Positions 44,232 through 49,977 of a DNA stretch of 54,945 nucleotides are shown here, piece after piece. Numbering within the stretch: the first letter of the stretch is position 1; each line of letters starts with the position of its first letter. The DNA is from Spartobacteria bacterium (GTDB taxonomy: Bacteria; Verrucomicrobiota; Verrucomicrobiia; Chthoniobacterales; UBA6821). The translations under genes and the position numbers were made by a program. The stretch is from assembly GCA_947482345.1 (NCBI GenBank), contig CANKJN010000006.1, positions 1-54,945 of the forward strand, written 5' to 3'. The notes under the pieces were generated by a model that searched no databases, was not told where the DNA came from, and was given only the letters and a program-made list of their open reading frames with translations.

Positions 44232-44981
44232 ATGAAAAAAACCCTTCTTCTCACCGTGGCGGCCGCATTGGCAATGGGCTCGCTCGGGGCGGCCACTCCG
44301 TCATCCATCGATCCCAACGCCCTCGCCCTGCTCAAGCGCATGAGCGATTCCCTCAAGGGGACGAAGGGGTTCTCCTACCGCTCCCGTATCGTGATGGAAG
44401 TTCCCTCCGTCACCGGACAGTTCGTCACGCTCGTCCCCGAGGGCAGAGTCGCCATGCGCCGTCCCGACAGACTGCGTGCCACGTATGCCGGGGATGCGCC
44501 GCCGTTGGATCTCTTTTATGACGGCACCTCCGTCTCGGTGTTCGCACCGCATGCCTCGGTCTACTCCACCGTCAAGGCGCCAACCAACCTCGACGAAATG
44601 CTCTCGGGGCTTCGCACGAACACCGGTGTGCGACTCCCCGCCGTGCCGCTCTTGAAGAACGATCCCTACGCCTCCCTCACCCGCGGCCTGCAGAGCGCCG
44701 TCGTCGTGGGAGAAACCCGGGTGGACGGGATTCCCTGCGACCATCTGGCATTCCGCCGTGCCGGCGTGAATTGGGAAATCTGGCTCGAGACCGGATCGCG
44801 CGCCCTGCCCCGTCGTCTGGCCGCGACCTTCACCGACCGCCCCAACTTCCCGCGCACCATCGTCGAGTTTTCCCGGTGGAATCTCCATCCGTGGCTTCCG
44901 GACGGCCTCTTCCGCTTTCACAAACCTCCGAATGCGAAGGAAATTCCCTTTGCGGACGTGATCAAGGACGCACGCCGATGA
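44232..44981 (+). CDS. DUF2092-like periplasmic protein
   Basis: 249 residues with a signal peptide (MKKTLLLTVAAALAMGSLGA). The body (LKRMSDSLKGTKGFSYRSRI, PDRLRATYAGDAPPLDLFYD, DGIPCDHLAFRRAGVNWEIW) matches the DUF2092 / LolA-like type of periplasmic beta-sheet proteins thought to bind lipid or lipoprotein. Its stop overlaps the start of the next gene by four bases, so both are probably produced together. Confidence 0.8.
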   Translation: MKKTLLLTVAAALAMGSLGAATPSSIDPNALALLKRMSDSLKGTKGFSYRSRIVMEVPSVTGQFVTLVPEGRVAMRRPDRLRATYAGDAPPLDLFYDGTSVSVFAPHASVYSTVKAPTNLDEMLSGLRTNTGVRLPAVPLLKNDPYASLTRGLQSAVVVGETRVDGIPCDHLAFRRAGVNWEIWLETGSRALPRRLAATFTDRPNFPRTIVEFSRWNLHPWLPDGLFRFHKPPNAKEIPFADVIKDARR

Positions 44982-45496
44982 AAAAATTCCTCGCCCTCAT
45001 CCTTTGCCTTCCGGCCCTTCTTCTCGAAGGCTGCACGAGCGGCTACTACACCGGCCCGTCCACCTACGTCCCGCCCGCCGTCGTCCCCGGCTACGCATGG
45101 ATCGGCCCCGGCTACTACGGCGGCTACTATTACGGCACCAGCACCGACTACTACGGCAGTACCTACTATCGCGGCGCCACCGGCACCGCCTACCACGGCA
45201 CCTATGTGAACGGCGCGGAGTATCACGGCGCCTACAATAGCGGCGGTTACTACAACACCGCCTCCGGAGGACACGGTTCCTGGTATGACGGCACCGGCAG
45301 CGCCTATGGCTCGCGCGGGGGATCCGCTTCTTGGAGCGATGGATCAGGCAGCGCATCGGGCTATCGTGGCGGCTCGGCTTCATGGAGCGACGGCTCCGGC
45401 AGTGCGACCGGATACCGCGGCGGCACCGCTTCCTGGAGTGACGGATCGGGTTCCTGGCACGGAGCAGGGGGACGCTCCGGCTCTTTCCGCCGATAA
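44978..45496 (+). CDS. Gly/Tyr/Ser-rich repeat lipoprotein
   Basis: 172 residues. Lipobox LLLEGC after a signal peptide (MKKFLALILCLPALLLEGC). The first half is Tyr/Gly-rich (YYGGYYYGTSTDYYGSTYY). The second half has three near-identical units of about 16 residues with core RGGSASWSDGSGSA, encoded by tandem DNA repeats at about 45313-45460. It looks like a flexible surface or envelope coat protein; no known family. It is coupled to the upstream DUF2092-like gene by a four-base overlap. Confidence 0.8.
   Translation: MKKFLALILCLPALLLEGCTSGYYTGPSTYVPPAVVPGYAWIGPGYYGGYYYGTSTDYYGSTYYRGATGTAYHGTYVNGAEYHGAYNSGGYYNTASGGHGSWYDGTGSAYGSRGGSASWSDGSGSASGYRGGSASWSDGSGSATGYRGGTASWSDGSGSWHGAGGRSGSFRR
45313..45460 (+). 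repeat. Tandem coding repeats, about 48 bp, three units
   Basis: Three units coding for RGGSASWSDGSGSA-type peptides in the Gly/Tyr-rich lipoprotein. The units differ mostly at silent positions, so they are not recent copies. Confidence 0.75.
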
Positions 45497-45498
45497 CC

Positions 45499-46080
45499 AT
45501 GAGCAAGCCCCGGATTCTTGCCTTCGGCGGCAGTCTCCGACGTGATTCCTTCAACCGGAAGCTCGCCGCCATTGCCGCCGAGGGGGCACGCGAGGCGGGT
45601 GCCGAGGTGACGCTGATCGAGTTGCGCGATTTCCCCATGCCGCTCTTTGATCAGGATCTCGAGGCGGAGATCGGTAAGCCCGCGGAAGCCAGGCGCCTCA
45701 AGGAACTCTTCCTCTCTCATCAGGGGCTCCTGATCGCCTCGCCGGAATACAACAGCGGTTATTCCGCCGCGCTGAAGAACGCCATCGACTGGGTCTCGCG
45801 CGGCGATAGCCCCGACGAGCCGCCCATCTCAGCCCTTTCGGGGAAGATCGCCGTCATCATGGCGACATCACCCGGTGGGCTCGGCGGACTGCGCGGGCTC
45901 ATTCCCCTGCGGATGCTCCTCGGCAACCTCGGCATCACCGTGCTCCCCGACCAGATCGCGATCCCCTCGGCTTACACTGCCTTCGGCCCTGACGGCCGAC
46001 TCGTCGATCCCAAGCAGGAAGCCAAGGTCAAGACCCTCGGTGCAGCACTCGCAACGCACCTCCGGAAACTAGCCACCTAA
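45499..46080 (+). CDS. NAD(P)H-dependent FMN reductase family protein
   Basis: 193-residue flavodoxin-like protein. The phosphate-binding loop GSLRRDSFNRKL follows the first strand, and SPEYNSGYSAALKNAIDWVS and MATSPGGLGGLRGL are family motifs for FMN and dimer contacts. It probably reduces quinones, azo compounds or chromate. It starts 2 bp after the lipoprotein stop, hence the same transcript, although a soluble enzyme is unexpected among envelope proteins. Confidence 0.92.
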   Translation: MSKPRILAFGGSLRRDSFNRKLAAIAAEGAREAGAEVTLIELRDFPMPLFDQDLEAEIGKPAEARRLKELFLSHQGLLIASPEYNSGYSAALKNAIDWVSRGDSPDEPPISALSGKIAVIMATSPGGLGGLRGLIPLRMLLGNLGITVLPDQIAIPSAYTAFGPDGRLVDPKQEAKVKTLGAALATHLRKLAT

Positions 46081-46171
46081 CCAACTAGGGACGGTTGCCC
46101 CTGCTTGTGCCCGTTTTCCCTCCCCTTACTCATGGACTCATGGGGTCATTTGGATAACCATTCCCACACGC

Positions 46172-46564
46172 ATGAAACGCTTTCTTCCCATAGTTGCCCT
46201 CCTGCTCCTCACGCTGGTTCTTCCGGCCTGTGCCTCCCACCTGGATAAGAAAGAGGGCTACCTCAAGGAAGCCGGCTTCCGCACCGTGAAGCCGACGACG
46301 CCCGAGCAGATCGCCCACTTCCAATCACTCCGCAAGAACCACATCACCCAAGAGACCCGCAACGGCAGCACCCTCTTCATGCTCGCCGACGAGAACAAGA
46401 ATATCCTCCTCGTCGGTGGCGAATCCGAATTTCAGAGCTATCAGGAAATCCTCTATGCCCGCGAAGTGGAACCGGGTAAGAAGAGTGCCAAGTTCACCAA
46501 GGGAATCGAAAACATCTGGGATCAGGGATGGGGGTCGGTGCTGGGTTCGATGATTCCGCAGTAG
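46172..46564 (+). CDS. Putative lipoprotein B, twin of the one at 43807
   Basis: 130 residues. MKRFLPIVALLLLTLVLPAC is a lipoprotein signal with the Cys at position 20. The body is clearly paralogous to 43807-44202 over about 95 residues but ends in KKSAKFTKGIENIWDQGWGS. Function unknown. A perfect 10-bp hairpin follows the stop. Confidence 0.8.
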   Translation: MKRFLPIVALLLLTLVLPACASHLDKKEGYLKEAGFRTVKPTTPEQIAHFQSLRKNHITQETRNGSTLFMLADENKNILLVGGESEFQSYQEILYAREVEPGKKSAKFTKGIENIWDQGWGSVLGSMIPQ

Positions 46565-46565
46565 T

Positions 46566-46590
46566 TGATCCGTCTGCAGAAGACGGATCA
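46566..46590 (+). terminator. Probable transcription terminator of the envelope operon
   Basis: TGATCCGTCT-GCAGA-AGACGGATCA: perfect 10-bp stem with a 5-base loop, 1 bp after the lipoprotein B stop. The following GGGGTTTA is only weakly T-rich. Confidence 0.55.
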
Positions 46591-46703
46591 GGGGTTTAGG
46601 CTCTAGCAATTTAGTCTGTTAGGGCAGTTGTGAAGGGTGCTGTGTTGCGGGGTATCCACTGCTTTGTTGATTTCGCTGACCTCCAGCCGTAGTGATTGCT
46701 TCC

Positions 46704-46946
46704 ATGACGCTTGCCGAGATTCAGAAAGAGTTGCCGAATCTTACCTTCTTGGAACGGCAGGAACTGATGGCGGCTTTGATCCATCTTGATCCGCCCCCCG
46801 TCTCCGAGGATGAGAGGGTCATTCTTGAGGCAAGGCTGAAGTATGCCGAGGAGAATCCGGGGCGCGAGATCCCCTTTGAAGAGCTTGAGGCCAGACTCCT
46901 GGAGCGATATCGCCGGCGATCAGATGCTGACATGGAGCCCCACTAG
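46704..46946 (+). CDS. Addiction-module antitoxin-like protein, toxin missing
   Basis: About 80 residues: MTLAEIQKELPNLTFLERQE, then LDPPPVSEDERVILEARLKY and FEELEARLLERYRRR, resembling the short antitoxin-like family that accompanies ParE/RelE toxins. The frame ends in PHTAG where the TAG lies in the CTAG border of the MITE-like element at 46947, and no toxin gene follows. The insertion probably removed or displaced the toxin and may have altered the end of this protein. Confidence 0.7.
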   Translation: MTLAEIQKELPNLTFLERQELMAALIHLDPPPVSEDERVILEARLKYAEENPGREIPFEELEARLLERYRRRSDADMEPH

Positions 46947-47220
46947 GGAAGCGCTGATTAAATCCCATGAAGGCCGCTGAAGAGCATTTGCTGATTTTTG
47001 AAGGCGCGAGTGCTGGGCGATACCCGCAGCGGTCTCGCCCGAGCGAGCAACGCGGCAAAAATCGACAAATGGCTTCAGCCCTTTGGGTTGCGGGGATAAC
47101 AGGCCGGGGGCTGCGTTGGCTTGGCACTTACAGCCCACTGAGGGGATGCTCGTGCCAAGCCGCCTTGCCCGCGGCCCATTCTTCCCGCAACGGCCTCTAT
47201 GCGATTTAATCAGCGGTTCC
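46947..47220 (+). mobile_element. 274-bp MITE-like element
   Basis: 18-bp terminal inverted repeats GGAAGCGCTGATTAAATC and GATTTAATCAGCGGTTCC match at 17 of 18 positions. They are flanked by CTAG (46943-46946) and TTAG (47221-47224), a near-perfect 4-bp target duplication. There is no transposase; the interior has GGGCGATACCCGCAGCGG and GC-rich palindromic pieces. Related ends occur at 42145-42191 and 43537-43553. Confidence 0.8.
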
Positions 47221-47224
47221 TTAG

Positions 47225-47526
47225 GATTTCAGCGGCGGCATGCGCGGTAAGTTTGCACCTGACTCGGGATTACCAAAACCGCCTGGCTAGCCAAGCGGAT
47301 AAAAGGGATGTTCACCACCGAGCCCTTGTTCCTGAGGACGAGCCGAGACTGAGTTCAGGTTGTCTGCTCCAGAAGGCATGGGCTCTGGGATCATCTCTGC
47401 AAGCTCACTTGCAAGAGTGAGACCTCCACCAACTGCCTTTTCCCCTAACAGTCTAACAGTCTTCAGCCTAAACAACCTTTTCCGGGGCCTAGGACGCTCT
47501 ACGTCCCAGTGGGTGTGTGATGATGG
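47225..47526. other. Gene-free stretch after the MITE-like element
   Basis: No recognisable gene. A 62-codon minus-strand frame at 47287-47475 (…GGGLTLASELAEMIPEPMPS…) has no family match and no context. A CTTCAGCC-type heptamer tract lies near 47455. Confidence 0.5.
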
Positions 47527-47532
47527 GTGCCT

Positions 47533-47829
47533 ATGAAAACGTATCTACTCCTCGGATTCCTCGCGGTTGCCTCGTTGCATGCCGGTGATCGCACCACGGC
47601 GGTTGCCGTCCAGCAGGCGCTGAGCACACCGCGCGACGGGGTCTCCCGTCAGCAGGTGGTCAATAACTTCAACTCCGGCGGCTTCGCCACGGTGAACACC
47701 GACGGCAACGGCAATGCAACCATCTTCACCGCCCGTGAAGTGATCTTTGTTCAGCCCTCGCCGTTTCGCGGAGTGAGCTTCTTCTCCACCGCACCGGATA
47801 GGCCCGCGTGCCCCGTTGAGTGTCCGTGA
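47533..47829 (+). CDS. Small secreted protein, unknown
   Basis: 98 residues with a signal peptide (MKTYLLLGFLAVASLHAG). The mature part (AVAVQQALSTPRDGVSRQQV then VNNFNSGGFATVNTDGNGNA) is Asn/Gly/Thr-rich and ends PACPVECP with two Cys. No family recognised. It stands alone, and the ATG at 47533 is preferred over the GTG two codons earlier. Confidence 0.55.
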   Translation: MKTYLLLGFLAVASLHAGDRTTAVAVQQALSTPRDGVSRQQVVNNFNSGGFATVNTDGNGNATIFTAREVIFVQPSPFRGVSFFSTAPDRPACPVECP

Positions 47830-47981
47830 GGGGCGAAGAAGGTTTTTAGACTGAAGGCTGAACCAAGCTTCTGGGAAGGAGCGCGGTAGATCCCGCGCAT
47901 GCGGGACCCAAAGGGCGACACGGCTTCCCGGGAGGAAAGTGGCGTCAATGCTGTTAGGAACTGCAGGGGACATAATTCACC

Positions 47982-48512
47982 ATGAAGAGCATGAAGTTAA
48001 TGGCGGAGAGATTGGGGAGGCCAGTTGTGTGGGTTGCCGGTGTGCAGAAGCGGTTTGGTCTGCCTGTGCTGGAGAGCTATCCCGAGGGATACGAATCCTT
48101 TTTGCGTAAGATCGTGCATCTTCGCGTGCTTGGCGTGAGTGAGGAGACGCTCCGGGAGTTCTGGGCCATCGAGCGGAAGCTGATCGATGTCCTCCATCTC
48201 GATCCCCAGAGTTCCCCGACCTGGATGGTCGATGCCTGTGCTTTTGAGTCCGATCCGGATCGCCGACTCCTGCTCTCCAACATCGATCTCGGCAGTCCTC
48301 TTCTTGCAACAGATCTCCAGATCGGCTTGAATTTCGCGGCCACCTCCACCGAACTCTTCGCCGTGAAAGAGATGGGCGAAGACGCCCTACGGTTGATCAG
48401 CGACTACCGCACCCGCCTCCCGGCGATCCGTTCATCCGTGGCCTCGGAATCACGCATCCTCCGCGCCGCCCTCAAGTGGGGAAAGGGATTGATCGTTTCT
48501 ACTGGCATGTAG
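47982..48512 (+). CDS. Conserved-looking hypothetical protein, possible MerR-like HTH
   Basis: 176 residues. The N-terminal half (VAGVQKRFGLPVLESYPEGY, FLRKIVHLRVLGVSEETLRE, FWAIERKLIDVLHLD) has the helix pattern of a MerR-type winged helix and a short coiled coil. The rest (MVDACAFESDPDRRLLLSNI and the last RAALKWGKGLIV) matches nothing I know. A GTG or TTG start is not needed; ATG 47982 fits. It is isolated, followed by an 8-bp hairpin at 48551. Confidence 0.55.
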   Translation: MKSMKLMAERLGRPVVWVAGVQKRFGLPVLESYPEGYESFLRKIVHLRVLGVSEETLREFWAIERKLIDVLHLDPQSSPTWMVDACAFESDPDRRLLLSNIDLGSPLLATDLQIGLNFAATSTELFAVKEMGEDALRLISDYRTRLPAIRSSVASESRILRAALKWGKGLIVSTGM

Positions 48513-48704
48513 AAATATTTTTCAACGAGGGAAAATACTTACTGAACAAGTCCACGCCTGATGGCGTGGACATCACCGCATTCAAACTTCCCTAGGGGCT
48601 GAGGGATTTTGGATGGATAGCTAGGCGGACAAGCGCCGCTGTAGGTGACCTACTGCAAGCGCAGGCCAACGACGCTATCCGCCAAAAGCACCAGCCAGCA
48701 CCGC
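48513..48704. other. Intergenic stretch with hairpin and structured repeat
   Basis: Contains a perfect hairpin TCCACGCC-TGAT-GGCGTGGA (48551-48570) and the 94-bp repeat at 48603-48696, then the secA-tail copy. The hairpin has no T-tract on either side. No gene is seen in this part. Confidence 0.6.
48603..48696 (+). repeat. 94-bp structured repeat, copy 2
   Basis: Same length as 31995-32088. Outer stem TTTTGG/CCAAAA is conserved; the middle stem is now GGATAGC/GCTATCC and the apical stem GTAGGT-G-ACCTAC. Both differ from copy 1 in sequence but keep perfect pairing. Confidence 0.85.
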
Positions 48705-48839
48705 TTAAGCGGTGCGGCCGCAGCAGGACTTAAATTTCTTGCCAGAGCCACAGGGGCAGGGGTCGTTGCGGGCGGCGGTTTTCTGAACACGCTGGACAGG
48801 CTTCTGCTGCATCGCCTGTTCAAAGACGGATTGGGGCAC
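48705..48839 (-). pseudogene. Duplicate of the secA 3' end, or a 44-residue SEC-C microprotein
   Basis: Frame on the minus strand ending in the SecA tail: [17 protein letters not shown], then [20 protein letters not shown] and TA-stop. Over 120 bp (48705-48824) it matches the true secA end (49978-50097) with about 15 base differences, and all but one are silent, including TAA against TGA for the stop and a two-base serine codon switch. Beyond FEQ the similarity stops. A GTG at 48839 could start a 44-residue protein ([10 protein letters not shown]); the frame is closed just upstream. Either a tail of another secA allele left by recombination or integration, or a free zinc-binding SEC-C peptide under selection. 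Confidence 0.7.
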
Positions 48840-48907
48840 TATGGGTCGCTCTTATGCGCTCTCTTTTCAGGACTTGAGATCTTTGGGGCCTGCTTTAAGT
48901 TGGGTTC

Positions 48908-49156
48908 ATGAAGCTAGAGCTGGATGTTCCCGAAACGGCCTTTTCCGCCCTACGCCAGGGGCCGGAGGGTGCGGCTTCCTGCCTTCTCGTCATGGCTGCG
49001 GCGAAGCTCTATGAAATCGGGCAGTTGAGTCAGGAGAGGGCTGCCGAATTGGCTGGCCAGTCCCGGCAGGATTTTCTCGTGACCCTTTCCCGTCTCGGTG
49101 TCACCCCATTCCAAGGGATAGAGACTGACCTCGCCGCCGTCGGCCTCGGTGCATGA
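48908..49156 (+). CDS. UPF0175 family antitoxin
   Basis: 82 residues: MKLELDVPETAFSALRQGPE, then MAAAKLYEIGQLSQERAAEL and AGQSRQDFLVTLSRLGVTPF, the UPF0175 pattern with a short helix-turn-helix (AAELAGQSRQDF). It overlaps the following DUF3368 gene by four bases (ATGA). This is a known toxin-antitoxin pairing; it would bind the PIN-like toxin and the promoter. Confidence 0.9.
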   Translation: MKLELDVPETAFSALRQGPEGAASCLLVMAAAKLYEIGQLSQERAAELAGQSRQDFLVTLSRLGVTPFQGIETDLAAVGLGA

Positions 49157-49638
49157 CGCTGGTCTTCAACGCCTCGCCCCTCATTGTTCTGGCGAAGTCC
49201 GGTCTCCTCGACCGGATCCTGCAGCTGGGGGACACTGTTATCATTCCGCGTCCCGTTGCCGATGAGATCGCCTCTGTGAGGGATCCACAAGACCCTGCAG
49301 CTGCATGGCTTCGACAGCCAAGCGCTCAACGGCTGCTCACCGATTCTCAGGAATGCTCGCCTTTCGTTGGTGCATGGGATCTGGGTGCCGGCGAATCTTC
49401 CGTCATCATGCTTGCTCTCGAGGGTGATGGCCGACAGGCTGTCCTTGATGATCTAGCGGCGAGGCGCTGCGCCTCAGCACTCGGGATAAAGGTGATCGGA
49501 ACCATCGGGCTCCTCCTGTTGGCCAAGCAACGAGGTCTCATTCCAGCGATCCGACCGGCTCTCCAATCGGTAGAGGACGCAGGACTTTTCCTTTCCCGTG
49601 CGCAGCGGGAGTTGATCCTCACTCGGGCAGGGGAATAG
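49153..49638 (+). CDS. DUF3368 PIN-like toxin
   Basis: 161 residues. LVFNASPLIVLAKSGLLDRI at the start, VIIPRPVADEI, and GAGESSVIMLALEGDGRQAV then LDDLAARRCASALGIKVIGT are characteristic of DUF3368 proteins, which have the PIN nuclease fold (first acidic position Asn/Asp in NASPL, E of GAGE, DD of LDDLAAR). Likely an RNase toxin controlled by the overlapping UPF0175 gene. It sits between the two secA-tail copies. Confidence 0.9.
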   Translation: MTLVFNASPLIVLAKSGLLDRILQLGDTVIIPRPVADEIASVRDPQDPAAAWLRQPSAQRLLTDSQECSPFVGAWDLGAGESSVIMLALEGDGRQAVLDDLAARRCASALGIKVIGTIGLLLLAKQRGLIPAIRPALQSVEDAGLFLSRAQRELILTRAGE

Positions 49639-49650
49639 CCGGGCCTTCTC

Positions 49651-49851
49651 TCAACCCTCCGCGAGGGCAAACTGCATTTCCCTGGTACGGTCGACGACAT
49701 GGGAGGCGTCGAGAACCTCAAAGCGCACAACGCCACCGTCCTCCGCGAAGTCGGCGATGACTCCAGGGCGGATCTCGTCACTCTCACGGATCTTCGCATC
49801 ACGGAGCGAGATCGTCAGGATGTCAGTCGTCTGGTTGTAAGTGATTTTCAT
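49651..49851 (-). CDS. DUF2283 protein
   Basis: 66 residues: MKITYNQTTDILTISLRDAK, then ESDEIRPGVIADFAEDGGVV and RFEVLDASHVV. It has the DUF2283 pattern (YD..ADILYI.L ... E..GIV.DYD..G.VVGIEIL.AS). Small beta-rich protein of unknown role, often near toxin-antitoxin genes. It is convergent with the DUF3368 gene, 12 bp apart. Confidence 0.88.
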   Translation of the reverse strand: MKITYNQTTDILTISLRDAKIRESDEIRPGVIADFAEDGGVVRFEVLDASHVVDRTREMQFALAEG

Positions 49852-49977
49852 TCTTTTCCTGAGTTGACGGCACTTTGCTCCCGGCGAGCGGTGCCGCCCT
49901 ACGGGTCCCGCATGCGAGGGATCTTACGCGCCGGGTTCCACCAGCTTGTTTCTTAAGTTCCTGATTAATCCTTTGGA

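Noticed and set aside
47287-47475. 62-codon minus-strand frame after the MITE-like element
   Set aside because: No homology, ribosome site or context; probably chance.
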